Assembly (NCBI GenBank): GCA_944326035.1
Contig: CALVCS010000003.1
Location: forward strand, 186,001-250,000
Reading direction: 5' to 3'
DNA length: 64,000 nt
DNA from: an uncultured Alistipes sp.
GTDB taxonomy: Bacteria; Bacteroidota; Bacteroidia; Bacteroidales; Rikenellaceae
Translations under genes and position numbers: made by a program
Shown: positions 42,685 to 52,786 of the stretch, in pieces
How the letters are laid out: each line of letters begins with the position of its first letter
How positions within the stretch are numbered: position 1 is the first letter of the stretch
Notes under the pieces: generated by a model
What the model saw: the letters and a program-made list of their open reading frames with translations, nothing else
Database searches by the model: none
Told to the model about the DNA's origin: nothing

Positions 42685-43845
42685 ATGGACAAACTGAACG
42701 TGATTTTAAGCGGTGGCGGAACGGGCGGACATATCTATCCGGCTGTGGCCGTGGCCGAGGCGTTACAACGCCGGTTAGGCGACCGTGTCGAACTGTTGTT
42801 CGTGGGCGCCGAAGGCAAAATGGAGATGGAAAAGGTGCCGGCTCTGGGATATCGTATCGTTGGGTTGCCGGTGGCGGGACTGCAGCGGCGGTTGACGTTA
42901 CGGAATCTGGCTTTTCCGTTCAAGCTGTGGGCTTCGTATCTCAAGGCTCGTCGGGTGATCAAGGATTTTAAGGCCGATGTGGCGGTGGGATTCGGAGGAT
43001 ATGCCAGTGCGCCGGTGTTGTGGGCCGCCCAGTTGATGGGAATTCCGTCGATCATTCAGGAGCAGAATTCGTATGCTGGGAAAGCCAATAAATGGCTCGC
43101 CTCGAAGGCTACGCGGATTTGTGTGGCTTATGAGGGAGCGGAACGTTACTTCCCGAAGGATCGGATCGTGTTGACGGGCAATCCGTTGCGAGATCGGTTT
43201 GCGCGGAAGGGCGATTACCGGCGTGAGGCGCTGTCGTATTTCGGCCTGAAGGACGACAAACCGGTGGTGTTGGTTGTCGGCGGCAGTCTGGGAACCCGGA
43301 CCCTGAATAACATGATGAAAGCCAATGTCGATCGGATTGTTGCCGAGGGTAAATTGCAGGTCATCTGGCAGACCGGGAAGTATTACGAACGAGAGATGGA
43401 CGCCTTTATGGCGGGTCGCCCGGCGGAAGGCATTTGGCGCAATGCCTACATCGAACAGATGGATCTGGCCTATGCCGCAGCCGATATTGTGGTGGCTCGG
43501 GCCGGAGCCAATACGGTTTCGGAGTTGTGCCTGGTGGGGAAACCGGTGATTTTCGTGCCCTCACCGAATGTGGCCGAAGATCATCAGACCAAAAACGCCC
43601 GAGCCTTGGAGGCCAAGGGGGCGGCTGTGTTGATTCCCGATGCGCAGGCGGTGACCGATGTCTTTCCGCAGATCGAGGCGCTGTTGTCGGATCCGGCCCG
43701 CCTGGAACGGATGTCGAAAAATATTCGGGCGCTGGGTATCAGCGATTCGGCGGATCGGATCGTCAACGAGATCTTGGCGTCGGTTGGATGGCGCGATCCG
43801 GCGCAAGAACCCTCAAGAAAAGAACCGACCCAAAATCCGGCGTAA
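42685..43845 (+). CDS. murG: Lipid II synthase MurG
   Basis: A 386-residue GT28 glycosyltransferase that adds GlcNAc to lipid I. The N-terminal glycine loop GGTGGHIYPAVAVAEAL, the membrane-binding loop region and the C-terminal UDP-GlcNAc site (VVVGGSLGTRTLNN and ARAGANTVSELCLVGKPVIF) are present. It starts at the ATG at 42685, 6 bp after the ftsW stop. The C-terminal 20 residues are basic and low-complexity. A 522-bp repeat-rich gap follows before murC. Confidence 0.97.
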   Translation: MDKLNVILSGGGTGGHIYPAVAVAEALQRRLGDRVELLFVGAEGKMEMEKVPALGYRIVGLPVAGLQRRLTLRNLAFPFKLWASYLKARRVIKDFKADVAVGFGGYASAPVLWAAQLMGIPSIIQEQNSYAGKANKWLASKATRICVAYEGAERYFPKDRIVLTGNPLRDRFARKGDYRREALSYFGLKDDKPVVLVVGGSLGTRTLNNMMKANVDRIVAEGKLQVIWQTGKYYEREMDAFMAGRPAEGIWRNAYIEQMDLAYAAADIVVARAGANTVSELCLVGKPVIFVPSPNVAEDHQTKNARALEAKGAAVLIPDAQAVTDVFPQIEALLSDPARLERMSKNIRALGISDSADRIVNEILASVGWRDPAQEPSRKEPTQNPA

Positions 43846-43987
43846 ATACGGGACGGATTGCTGACGGGGAGACTGCCGCTTCGGAAGAGCTCTCGGAAGA
43901 AGGGTCGAAAGAAGTGCCGGGAGAAAGGCCTGTGATATCAACGATCCGGATCGACGGGAAAGGGGAGATGCGTCTGAGAGAGCATGA

Positions 43988-44190
43988 GATTCCCGGCCGC
44001 AGGGAGAGGAAGTGAACATTCCGGCGACAGGGAGAGAGTGTAAACCTTTCGGTGGCAGGGAGAGAGTGTGAGTATCCCAACGGTACGGAGAGAGCAGAAA
44101 CACCTCTGGTGGTCTGAAACGAGTGTGAGACAGCCGGCGACAGGGAGGGCAAGAGAGAATTTCGACGGCATAGAGGGGAGAGAGATGCTT
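43988..44190. repeat. Degenerate 28-30 bp tandem repeat, about 7 units
   Basis: Seven adjoining units centred on GGCRRCAGGGAGAGAGTGT. Units start near 43988, 44017, 44045, 44073, 44101, 44131 and 44160, with lengths 28-30. Unit-to-unit identity falls from high in the middle copies to weak at the ends. Units are contiguous without spacers, so it is not a CRISPR. It lies in the 522-bp gap between murG and murC, where no gene or clear promoter is seen. Confidence 0.75.
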
Positions 44191-44367
44191 AGCGTTCCGG
44201 AAATGACGGGCGCATCGGGTGTATCGGACGAAGAGGAAAGTTTTGTTGTGAGGAGGGGAATGTAAGAAACTTCTGCGCGATGTTGTGCCCCTCTGAAAGA
44301 AAGTGAATCATACAGCGGATCCCGGCCTACAATCGCCGGGAGGCTGTTAGAAGGAATAATCGGAAAA

Positions 44368-45771
44368 GTGAGTTATACAAACGTCTATTTTTTGGGGATC
44401 GGCGGCATCGGAATGAGTGCGCTGGCCCGCTATTTTGTCCATGAAGGACGTCAGGTGGCCGGATATGATCGGACCCCGTCGGAGTTGACCGCGGCCTTGG
44501 AGGCAGAGGGAATTGCAGTGACGTATGAAGATCGCGAAGAGACGATCCCCGAAGCGTTCAGAGATCCGGCGACGACGTTGGTGATCTATACGCCGGCGTT
44601 GCCGCACGATCATCGGCAGTGGACATGGTTCCGGGATCGGGGGTTCGAGATTCTGAAACGTTCCCGGGTACTGGGCATCGTTTCGGAGGGGAAGTACGTG
44701 ATGGCCGTGGCCGGTACCCATGGGAAAACCACGACGACGACCTTAACGGCCTGGTTGAATCATCTTGCCGGGGGCGGAGGAAGCGCCTTTTTGGGGGGAA
44801 TCTCCAAGAATTTCGGCAGTAACCTGGTCTTGGGCCCCGGGAATCGTTTGGCGGTCGAAGCCGACGAGTTCGACCGTTCGTTTTTGCAGTTGCATCCCGA
44901 TGCGGCAGTGGTCACCGCCGCCGATGCCGATCACCTCGACATATACGGTACGGTGGAGGCGCTGCGGGAAGCCTTCGCTCAGTTTATCGCGCAGATTAAG
45001 CCAGGAGGCGCCTTGATTCTCAAAGCCGGGGTCGATTTGAAATTACCGGCGTCGGGTATTCGAATCTATCGATACAGTGGAGAGGTGCCGGCCGATTTTT
45101 ATGCAACACACATCCGGCTGATCGAAGGAGGACACTATCGGTTCGATGTGGTGTGCCCCGATCGGGTGATCCGGGATTGCACGCTGGGCGTTCCCGGACG
45201 GGTCAATATCGAGAATGCCGTAGGGGCGATCGCCCTGTTGTGGGTGGCCGGTTTCGACGAGACCAAATTGCGCGAAGCCCTGGCATCGTTCACCGGCGTG
45301 AAACGTCGGTTCGATTTTTATATCAATACCCCTCGTCGCATCTATATGGACGACTATGCCCACCATCCGCGGGAGTTGCAGGCGACCCTGACGTCGTTTC
45401 GGGCCATGTTCCCCGGACGAAAACTGACGGTGGTCTTTCAACCGCACCTCTATACCCGGACCCGGGATTTCTTCCAGGAGTTTGCGGCGGTGCTCTCGCA
45501 GGCCGATAAGGTCTTTTTGCTGCCGATCTATCCGGCTCGGGAGGAACCGATCGAAGGGGTGAGCTCCGAGATGTTGTTGAAACAGATGACGGTTCCGGCC
45601 CGTGTGGTGCAGAAATCGGAACTGCTGGAGGTGTTGCGGCGTGAAAATCCGGAGGCCCTGATTACGTTCGGGGCGGGGGATATCGACCGATTCTGCGAAC
45701 CGATCGCCCGGATGTTGCAGACGCTGGATGCCGGAACCGATGTGTCGAACGACCTAATGGCGAAAAAATAG
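44368..45771 (+). CDS. murC: UDP-MurNAc:L-alanine ligase
   Basis: A 467-residue Mur ligase. It begins with a GTG codon (VSYTNVYFLGIGGIGMSALARYF), and the UDP-binding loop GIGGIGMSALAR makes a later start impossible. ATP-binding AGTHGKTTTTTL, the Mg site and HHPRE region (YAHHPRELQATL) are conserved. It attaches L-alanine to UDP-MurNAc, the first peptide-forming step. The stop lies 1 nt before the ftsQ start. Confidence 0.95.
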   Translation: MSYTNVYFLGIGGIGMSALARYFVHEGRQVAGYDRTPSELTAALEAEGIAVTYEDREETIPEAFRDPATTLVIYTPALPHDHRQWTWFRDRGFEILKRSRVLGIVSEGKYVMAVAGTHGKTTTTTLTAWLNHLAGGGGSAFLGGISKNFGSNLVLGPGNRLAVEADEFDRSFLQLHPDAAVVTAADADHLDIYGTVEALREAFAQFIAQIKPGGALILKAGVDLKLPASGIRIYRYSGEVPADFYATHIRLIEGGHYRFDVVCPDRVIRDCTLGVPGRVNIENAVGAIALLWVAGFDETKLREALASFTGVKRRFDFYINTPRRIYMDDYAHHPRELQATLTSFRAMFPGRKLTVVFQPHLYTRTRDFFQEFAAVLSQADKVFLLPIYPAREEPIEGVSSEMLLKQMTVPARVVQKSELLEVLRRENPEALITFGAGDIDRFCEPIARMLQTLDAGTDVSNDLMAKK

Positions 45772-45772
45772 G

Positions 45773-46606
45773 TTGAAAAGAGGCGTTTCCATACTGTTGG
45801 GGCTGGTGGCCTGGGCGGCGATTTTTGTCTACATCGCGGTCAGTTCGCGCTATTGCTCCGACCAGAAACGCCAAACCCTGTGTCGTCGGATCGATGTTGT
45901 CGTGCAGGACAGCGACCGCATGCAGTTCATCACGCCGGCAATGGTGCGGGCCTGGTTCGCCCGGGAGAAGAAGGAGATCTTCCAACAGGAGATCTCGCAG
46001 GTAAATACCCTGGATATCGATGCGTTCATTCGTCGCCGAGGATTCGTGCGCGATGTGCGGGTCTACACGACCCTCGACGGGGTGCTGCACATCGAATTGA
46101 CCCAACGCTGCCCGATCGCTCGGGTGAGCAGCGCCAATGGATATAATTTCTATATTACGGAGGATGACTACATCCTGCCGACCCAACGACACGAGGTAGT
46201 TTATGTGCCGGTGATTACGGGAATCATCTATCCGCCCTTCGGTCGGGATTACGTGGGAAGCTGGTCCGAAACGGAGACCGGAGACGAAAAAAAAGTGTCG
46301 AAAAATTACGTCTTTTTCTCTAATCTGATTAATTTTGTAAAATTCGTGAGAGAAGACGATTTCTGGAACTCGTTTATCGTTCAGATCGATCTTCAGGGCG
46401 AAGACGAGGGGGCCTCCTATGACCCCCAAGTGCGTATCGTGCCGCGTGTGGGCAATCAGGTGATTATGCTCGGGAGCCTCGATCATTATCCTGAAAAACT
46501 CGAACGGCTGATGCGTTTTTATCGCAAAGGGATGGCCTACGAGTCGTGGGATCGCTATCGATACATCGATGTGCGCTATGCGGGACAGGTGGTCTGCACG
46601 CCCTGA
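45773..46606 (+). CDS. ftsQ: Cell division protein FtsQ/DivIB
   Basis: A 277-residue bitopic membrane protein starting at a TTG codon that follows the murC stop after one base. It has a short cytoplasmic N-terminus with a transmembrane helix (about 6-24), a POTRA-type region (TLDIDAFIRRRGFVRDVRVYTTLDGVLHIELTQR), then the FtsQ beta domain (PVITGIIYPPFG, VGNQVIMLGSLDHYPEKL). FtsQ links the FtsBL module to late divisome proteins. The TTG start is inferred from frame and position; no ATG is suitable. Confidence 0.88.
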   Translation: MKRGVSILLGLVAWAAIFVYIAVSSRYCSDQKRQTLCRRIDVVVQDSDRMQFITPAMVRAWFAREKKEIFQQEISQVNTLDIDAFIRRRGFVRDVRVYTTLDGVLHIELTQRCPIARVSSANGYNFYITEDDYILPTQRHEVVYVPVITGIIYPPFGRDYVGSWSETETGDEKKVSKNYVFFSNLINFVKFVREDDFWNSFIVQIDLQGEDEGASYDPQVRIVPRVGNQVIMLGSLDHYPEKLERLMRFYRKGMAYESWDRYRYIDVRYAGQVVCTP

Positions 46607-46661
46607 GGCGGCTCACGAAAAGGATCGAAATCGAACTATACAAGATAAAGGGCATATTAAG

Positions 46662-48080
46662 GTGGGAAACGGAGATTATATCGTAGCGATAGATTTGGGA
46701 ACCAATACGGTGACGGCGGTGGTCGGCACGCCGGTGGCTGGCGGCAAATTGCGCATCGTCGATTGTGAGATCTCCCCGATGCAGGGCATGGTGCGTGGTG
46801 AGATCAAAAACATCGAACTGGTGGCCCAAAGCATCAAAAAAGCCGTCGAAGCGATCGAAGGTCGTCTGCAAATCAAAATCATGGAGGCCTATGCCGGGAT
46901 TTCGGGGCAACATATCCGTTGCGTGAAGTATCCGTACTACGTTTTCGTGGGACGCGACGAAATCCGGGAGGAAGACGTGCAGAAACTGCACGAAAGCATG
47001 GCCAATGTGCAGGCTCCCGATGGCGAAACCATTATTCAGATTATTCCTCAAAGCTATATTGTCGATGACGAAGAGACCCCCAGTCCGGTGGGTTCGCTCG
47101 GCAACAAACTCGAAGCGACGTTCAACTTCGTGTTGGGCGACAGCAACTCGGTGAGCCGCATCAAACGGGTGCTCTCTCGGGTGAATATCCGTCAGTGCGG
47201 TCTCTATCTCAATGCCATTGCCTCGGCCGAGGCCGTGACGACCGAAGACGAACGTCAGGAAGGCGTGGCGGTGATCGATATTGGGGCCGGTACGACGGAA
47301 GTGGCGGTTTTCTATAAAAATACGGTCCGTCATGTGGGCATTATTCCGCTGGGCGGGAACGTCATCAACAAGGATATTCGGTCGTATGGTATTTTGGAAC
47401 GCCATATCGAAAACTTGAAGGTGAAATACGGAAGCGCTTTACGCGACAATGCGCCGGCCGACAAATATATCACCACGCCGGGCTTGAACGCTCGGGTGCC
47501 CAAGGAGATCTCGTTCCAGAACCTGGCTGCCATCATCGAAGCCCGGATGCTGGATATCATCGACTATGCTATGGAGCAGATCAAGGCGTCGGGTTATGCC
47601 GACAAATTGGGCGGTGGCGTTGTGCTGACCGGGGGCTCTTCCCAGATGAAGGATCTCGAAAAACTGTTCAAAAACTATACGGGTCTCGATGTGCGGATTG
47701 CGTCGCCGGACGTGGTGCTGGACGAAGAGAGTGTCGAAGCTGTCAAGAATCCGGCGTTTGCGACGGCGGTAGGTCTGCTGATCAAAGGCATGGCCAGTGG
47801 CAAGGCGACCCGGACCGAAAAGGCTCGGCCGATGCATACCCCTCAGCGGATGACGTCGCCGTATGGTGAAAGCAACCCCTATGCCGTCAATGATCCCGAA
47901 GGACGTCCGACCCTCAATGATCGGTATAGTCAGGGCGGGCAGTACGGGACGTCGGACGATACGCCTTTCGAAGAGGAACAACCCGAAGAGGCTCCGCAGA
48001 AAAAAGGCCTCCTGAACAGCATCAAGAAACGTTTCGAAAAGCTGTTCGAAATGGATGTGATCGAAGACAACGAAATATAG
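46662..48080 (+). CDS. ftsA: Cell division protein FtsA (actin fold)
   Basis: A 472-residue actin-like protein that tethers FtsZ to the membrane. The GTG start at 46662 (VGNGDYIVAIDLGTNTV) is chosen over the upstream frame start at 46569, which overlaps ftsQ and lacks family similarity. Phosphate-binding loops DLGTNTV and DIGAGTTEVAVF, the adenosine-binding VVLTGGSSQMKDLEKL and domain 1C are present. After residue about 400 there is a Pro/Gln/Ser-rich linker and a basic C-terminal segment (KKGLLNSIKKRFEKLF) that should be the amphipathic membrane helix. ftsZ starts 97 bp later. Confidence 0.95.
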   Translation: MGNGDYIVAIDLGTNTVTAVVGTPVAGGKLRIVDCEISPMQGMVRGEIKNIELVAQSIKKAVEAIEGRLQIKIMEAYAGISGQHIRCVKYPYYVFVGRDEIREEDVQKLHESMANVQAPDGETIIQIIPQSYIVDDEETPSPVGSLGNKLEATFNFVLGDSNSVSRIKRVLSRVNIRQCGLYLNAIASAEAVTTEDERQEGVAVIDIGAGTTEVAVFYKNTVRHVGIIPLGGNVINKDIRSYGILERHIENLKVKYGSALRDNAPADKYITTPGLNARVPKEISFQNLAAIIEARMLDIIDYAMEQIKASGYADKLGGGVVLTGGSSQMKDLEKLFKNYTGLDVRIASPDVVLDEESVEAVKNPAFATAVGLLIKGMASGKATRTEKARPMHTPQRMTSPYGESNPYAVNDPEGRPTLNDRYSQGGQYGTSDDTPFEEEQPEEAPQKKGLLNSIKKRFEKLFEMDVIEDNEI

Positions 48081-48177
48081 AGGGACGGCGAGGAGAGCGT
48101 GGGCTCGTGTGCGGTCACGATCCGTCGGAGCGGGTCTCTCGTCGGACTGTTAACGAAAGTGAAGAGACAAGAAGAGT

Positions 48178-49701
48178 ATGCCAGATATTATCGAATTTGA
48201 CCAACCGAAGATTTCCCCGTCGATCATTATGGTGACGGGGGTTGGGGGAGGCGGAAGCAACGCCGTCAACTACATGTACGAATTGGGTATTGCCGACGTG
48301 TCGTTCATGGTGTGCAATACCGACCGTCAGGCCCTTTACCGCAGTCCGGTGCCGATTAAGGTCCGGCTGGGGGAATCCCTGACCCAGGGGCTGGGCGCAG
48401 GCAATAATCCCGATCGGGGTCGGGAAGCCGCCCTGGAAAGCCTCGATGAAATCGTGGAGATCTTCAAGCGGGAAGGAACCAAGATGGTCTTTATTACCGC
48501 CGGGATGGGTGGGGGTACCGGTACGGGTGCTGCCCCTGTTATCGCCAAGGCGGCTCGTGAATTGGGCATTCTGACGGTGGCGATCGTGACCCTGCCGTTC
48601 AAAACCGAAGGCCCGAAACGTATGACCCATGCCTATGAGGGGATAGAACAGTTGCGTCAGTATGTCGACTCTCTGCTGCTGATCAACAACGAAAATATTC
48701 AGGATATTTATGGAAAACTGACCTTGTCGGAAGCCTTCGGCAAGGCCGATGATATTTTGGCTACGGCTGCCAAGAGCATTGCCGAGGTCATTACCCGGGA
48801 AAACACGGTGAACGTAGACTTTGCCGATGTACAGACGGTGATGCGTGATAGCGGTATCGCGTTGATGGGATCGGGTCGCGCTTCGGGCGAAGACCGAGCC
48901 ATGGAGGTGGCCAATGCGGCCTTGACCTCCCCGTTGCTGAACCATAACGATATCACCGGGGCCAAGAACATCCTGATCAATATTACCTCGGGCGAAGAAG
49001 AGATTACCTTGGAAGAGACCTACCTGATCACCGAATACATTCAGGAACGTTCGGGGAATAACGCCGATATTATCTGGGGGGCCGGGACCGATCCTTCGTT
49101 GGGCAGTGATATCGAGGTGACGATTATTGCCACGGGCTTTGCCGTAGAGTCCATCGCCCAGAATTATACGCCGTTTGCTTCGCCGTTGCAGGCTCGTCTC
49201 GATGCGGCCCGTCAGGCCGCCGAAGCGGAGGCTGCCGCCACGGAACCGGCGGCGGAACCCGAAGCCGAATCGGCTGCCTCCTCCCAACCGACGGAAGAAC
49301 AGCCGGCTACACCCGCTCGTCCGCGCTGGACGCCGCCTCAGGAACGGACAACTCCGCCGCGTCCTGCCTTCAATCGGCCGTTGAATCCGCGTCCGCTGAC
49401 CGATCCACGTCCGACGGCTCCGACGCCTCCTCCGGTGATTCCTCCGGCACATAACGGGACGAGTGCCCCCAGTCCGCTGGGTCGTCCGGCTGCCGCCCCG
49501 CAGGTGATCGAATCGAAGGATAAGAGCCAGGGTTCGACGTTCAATATCGACGAAATGGAAAACGTGCCGGCCTTTGTGCGTCGGAAGATGCGTTTTGTCA
49601 AAGACAATCCGGAAGACGGAGGCCGTAGTTCACGGGTGGTGCTCAAGGATGACGCCCCTCAGGACGATAAACCGCAGGGAAGCAATTCTTTGTTTGATTA
49701 A
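48178..49701 (+). CDS. ftsZ: Cell division GTPase FtsZ
   Basis: A 507-residue tubulin homologue, long for FtsZ because of its linker. It has the N-terminal [15 protein letters not shown], the tubulin G-box [11 protein letters not shown] (about 110-120) and the T7-region [12 protein letters not shown] disordered Ala/Pro/Glu linker (about residues 340-450) follows the GTPase, then a C-terminal basic patch with [13 protein letters not shown]. It forms the division ring and treadmills on FtsA. The start follows ftsA by 97 bp. Confidence 0.98.
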   Translation: MPDIIEFDQPKISPSIIMVTGVGGGGSNAVNYMYELGIADVSFMVCNTDRQALYRSPVPIKVRLGESLTQGLGAGNNPDRGREAALESLDEIVEIFKREGTKMVFITAGMGGGTGTGAAPVIAKAARELGILTVAIVTLPFKTEGPKRMTHAYEGIEQLRQYVDSLLLINNENIQDIYGKLTLSEAFGKADDILATAAKSIAEVITRENTVNVDFADVQTVMRDSGIALMGSGRASGEDRAMEVANAALTSPLLNHNDITGAKNILINITSGEEEITLEETYLITEYIQERSGNNADIIWGAGTDPSLGSDIEVTIIATGFAVESIAQNYTPFASPLQARLDAARQAAEAEAAATEPAAEPEAESAASSQPTEEQPATPARPRWTPPQERTTPPRPAFNRPLNPRPLTDPRPTAPTPPPVIPPAHNGTSAPSPLGRPAAAPQVIESKDKSQGSTFNIDEMENVPAFVRRKMRFVKDNPEDGGRSSRVVLKDDAPQDDKPQGSNSLFD

Positions 49702-49783
49702 TCGAAAATTCCGAGACGGGAGGCACGGGCCACCGGGGCCGAAGCTCTCTCTCGGAGTTGCCCGCATAGAGACTTAGTTCGAT

Positions 49784-51082
49784 TTGGAACCTTGTTTGAT
49801 ACCGGCAGTTGCGTTTCACCCTCTGGGAACTCAGGGGATTGTGTTGTTGGTGGTCATCGGATTGTTGCTGATGGCCTCGGCCCTGATTTCGAGTTCGGAA
49901 ACCGCCTTCTTTTCGCTGAATCCTCAGCATATCCACCATTTTAAACGAAACAATGCGCGAAGCACGAATGCCGTGTTGCGCCTGTTGGCCGCACCCGAAT
50001 ATCTGCTGGCCACGATTCTGATCGCCAATAACCTGGTGAATATTTGCGTGGTCTTGCTCTCCAATACCCTGATCGACGCCTGGGTCGATTTTCAGGGGGC
50101 GGAGTCGTTGGAACTGGTGGTCAAACTGGTGATCGTCACCTTTATCCTGTTGCTGTTCGGGGAGATCATGCCTAAGGTGTTCGCCTCCTATAATGCGGTT
50201 CGGGTCGCCAAGATGATGGCTGTCCCGATGCTCTTTTTGCGGGGGGTGTTCAAGCCGTTTTCCTATCTGCTGATCCGTTCGGGGAACAGCATCAGCGCCC
50301 GGGCTGCGAAACGGAAAGTCAATATTTCGATGGATGAACTCTCCAATGCCTTGGAGATGACCTCCGACCAGAGCGTCGAAGAGAAGAAGATCTTGACGGG
50401 GATCGTGGGGTTTGTCAATATCGAAGTGGCTCAAATCATGAAACACCGGGTCGATATCGTGGCCTTGGACGAAAAGGAGGATTTCGATCGGGTGCGGGAG
50501 GTGATTCTCTCTTCGGGGTTTTCGCGGATCCCGGTCTATGAGGAGAGCATGGACAATATCAAAGGAGTGCTCTATGTCAAGGATCTGATTCCCCATATTA
50601 CCCGCGAAGCCTCGTTCGATTGGCGGAGTTTGTGCCGTAAGCCCTATTTTGTGCCGGAGCATAAGAAAATCAACGATCTGTTGGAAGAGTTTCAGACCCA
50701 GAAGGTTCATTTGGGGATTGTGGTCGACGAGTATGGGTCGACGCAGGGGCTCGTTTCGCTGGAGGATATCCTGGAAGAGATCGTGGGGGAAATCTCCGAT
50801 GAGTCGGACGTGGAAGAGTCGTTCTATACCCAGGTGGATGAACATACCTATCTGTTCGATGGCAAAACCAACCTGACCGATATGCTCAAGGTGCTCCATC
50901 TGGAGGACGACTACCTGGATGCCCTGAAGGGACAGGCGGAAAGTATCGGCGGGTTGATGTTGGAAATCCGGCGGGACTTTATCCGGCAGGGTGATGTGAT
51001 CTACGCCCGGGAGCTGACCCTGAAGGCCGAGTCGGTCGAAGGTCATCGCATTGCCAAGGTCCAGGTCAAAGTGGGGAAATAA
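49784..51082 (+). CDS. CNNM/CorC-type CBS-domain transport protein (GldE-like)
   Basis: A 432-residue membrane protein from a TTG start at 49784 (no suitable ATG upstream). It has an N-terminal four-helix DUF21/CNNM domain (IVLLVVIGLLLMASALISSSETAFFSL, LLFGEIMPKVFASYNAVRVA), a tandem CBS pair (ISMDELSNALEM to EYGSTQGLVSLEDILEEIVGEI) and a C-terminal CorC/HlyC beta domain. Related proteins are magnesium/divalent cation exporters; in gliding Bacteroidota GldE shows this architecture. It follows ftsZ by 82 bp. Cation transport is inferred from the family. Confidence 0.87.
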   Translation: MEPCLIPAVAFHPLGTQGIVLLVVIGLLLMASALISSSETAFFSLNPQHIHHFKRNNARSTNAVLRLLAAPEYLLATILIANNLVNICVVLLSNTLIDAWVDFQGAESLELVVKLVIVTFILLLFGEIMPKVFASYNAVRVAKMMAVPMLFLRGVFKPFSYLLIRSGNSISARAAKRKVNISMDELSNALEMTSDQSVEEKKILTGIVGFVNIEVAQIMKHRVDIVALDEKEDFDRVREVILSSGFSRIPVYEESMDNIKGVLYVKDLIPHITREASFDWRSLCRKPYFVPEHKKINDLLEEFQTQKVHLGIVVDEYGSTQGLVSLEDILEEIVGEISDESDVEESFYTQVDEHTYLFDGKTNLTDMLKVLHLEDDYLDALKGQAESIGGLMLEIRRDFIRQGDVIYARELTLKAESVEGHRIAKVQVKVGK

Positions 51083-51188
51083 ACGGAAACGCAGGACGTT
51101 ATCATGAAGGTAGGAGCGAAAGAAGGGAAATACCCTGGTTGTCCTTGAAAAAGTGGAAATACCAACAAAACCAAATTACGATAAAAAC

Positions 51189-52682
51189 ATGAAAAAAATC
51201 TTTTTTGCCGGGTGCGCTCTGTTGTTGTGCATGGGTTTCGCCCGGGTGCAGGCTCAGGAGAAAGATGCCTTGAGTGAGCAACAGCTGAAAATGATGGAAG
51301 CGTTCCATATTGTTTCGGCCGCAGACATCGATCAATGGGCACGTACCTTGGTGTCGGATGAGTATCGGGGACGTCGTTCGGGCGATATCGGCTATGATAT
51401 GGCCGTCGATTTTGTGATCGACCACTTCATGGAGTGGGGCATCCAACCCAAAGGAGATAACGGGACGTATGAAAATACCTTCGCCCAGCCCTATTGCGAT
51501 GTGCAGGGGGTCGGTTTCCTGAAGGCCTACTATGCGATCGGGAAAGATACCGTGGTGAAGAACTACGTGGCACGGAAAGATTATTTCCCGACGGCCCTCT
51601 CCGACGGTGGCGAAGCGACCGGGGAGTTGGTTTATGTCGGTTATGGGATTAACGCTCCGGAGTTGGGGTACAACGACTACAAAGGCGTGGACCTGACCGG
51701 TAAGATCGTGTTGTGCGAAGGCGGTTTCCCGTATAAGGGGAAGAATGTCGATTCGTTGAAGATGTGGAACAAATACCTGCGGGCTCAACCCAAAATCGCC
51801 GCCGCTAAGGCTGCCGGGGCCAAAGGGTTGTTGTTTGTCTCCAAATACGCCAACCCGATGCCGATGCAGACTCCGGGGATGATTGTCGCTTTTGTCAGCA
51901 AGGAGACGGCTCAGGAGCTGCTCTCCGGAACGGGTCGCAGTTTCGATGAATGGCACAAACGTTTCGATGCCTTCAAAGGAAAAGCCGTGCCGACGGGTCA
52001 TATCGTTAGCCTCGGGGCCGAAAATACGTTCTATGGCGATCGTACGACTGCCAACATCGTTGGGGTGATCGAAGGAAGCGACCCCGTTCTGAAGAACGAA
52101 TATATCATTCTGGGTGCTCATATCGACCATCTGGGGATGTTGCCGGAGATCTATCCCGGGGCTCAGGATAACGTGTCGGGTTCGGTGATTACGATGGCGG
52201 CCGCCAAGGCGCTGGCCCTGTCGAAGGTCGATCTGAAACGGAGTGTGGTCATTGTGTTGTTTGCCTCCGAAGAGCTGGGCATCTTGGGTGCCGAACACTT
52301 CCTCAAAACGTTGCCCTTCCCCAAAGAAAAAGTCACCTGCATGATCAATACCGACATGTTGGCGACCGGTACCGGCTTCATGGTACACTCTTCGAACGAG
52401 TGGGCGGATCTGGTTCCCTATTTCCGGTCGGCCTCCGAAGAGTGGGCGCGTCGTCCGTTCAAAGCCAATCTGACGCCGTGGGAATATAAGACGCGTCTGT
52501 TTACGGACGGGAACCTGTTCCAGAACTTCCAGATTCCGACCTTCGAACTGAAATCGACGGGCGGGAAATGGCCGGCTCCCTACCATGTGCCGGAAGATAC
52601 GATGGATCAGCTCGATCCGGTGATTATGGCCGATGCGGCCCGTACGATGGCCATCGCCGTGATTCAAATCGCCAACAAATAA
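51189..52682 (+). CDS. Secreted M28-family zinc aminopeptidase-like hydrolase
   Basis: A 497-residue protein with a signal peptide (MKKIFFAGCALLLCMGFARV, cleavage near AQ-EKD). A protease-associated (PA) domain (about 120-220) is inserted ahead of or in the M28 catalytic fold. Zinc ligands are visible as HIDHLGM, GAQDNVSGS and FASEELGILGAEHFL, with SGDH-like distal histidine in the last 70 residues (PYHVPEDTMDQ). Such enzymes cleave peptides or glutaminyl groups extracytoplasmically. Upstream in-frame start 51153 is rejected since the signal peptide starts at 51189. Confidence 0.9.
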   Translation: MKKIFFAGCALLLCMGFARVQAQEKDALSEQQLKMMEAFHIVSAADIDQWARTLVSDEYRGRRSGDIGYDMAVDFVIDHFMEWGIQPKGDNGTYENTFAQPYCDVQGVGFLKAYYAIGKDTVVKNYVARKDYFPTALSDGGEATGELVYVGYGINAPELGYNDYKGVDLTGKIVLCEGGFPYKGKNVDSLKMWNKYLRAQPKIAAAKAAGAKGLLFVSKYANPMPMQTPGMIVAFVSKETAQELLSGTGRSFDEWHKRFDAFKGKAVPTGHIVSLGAENTFYGDRTTANIVGVIEGSDPVLKNEYIILGAHIDHLGMLPEIYPGAQDNVSGSVITMAAAKALALSKVDLKRSVVIVLFASEELGILGAEHFLKTLPFPKEKVTCMINTDMLATGTGFMVHSSNEWADLVPYFRSASEEWARRPFKANLTPWEYKTRLFTDGNLFQNFQIPTFELKSTGGKWPAPYHVPEDTMDQLDPVIMADAARTMAIAVIQIANK

Positions 52683-52705
52683 CGGTAGCGACTACCGTCA
52701 TCCAT

Positions 52706-52743
52706 AAGAAAGCCGGCTTCCTCACGAGGAAGCCGGCTTTCTT
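52706..52743. terminator. Bidirectional intrinsic terminator
   Basis: AAGAAAGCCGGCTTCC (52706-52721) and GGAAGCCGGCTTTCTT (52728-52743) form a 16-bp stem with CTCACG-type loop. It ends the M28 gene on the plus strand and the convergent fabI gene on the minus strand. Confidence 0.93.
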
Positions 52744-52786
52744 ATGCGGTGGAGCGCCCGGATCGGGCACCGCCGGATGATTCGGA

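Noticed and set aside
43434..44015. 193-residue plus frame overlapping the end of murG
   Set aside because: It is an alternate frame of murG that continues into the repeat gap.
43988..44190. Regular 28-30 bp repeats as a CRISPR array
   Set aside because: Units are adjacent with no unique spacers, they drift in sequence, and no cas gene is nearby.
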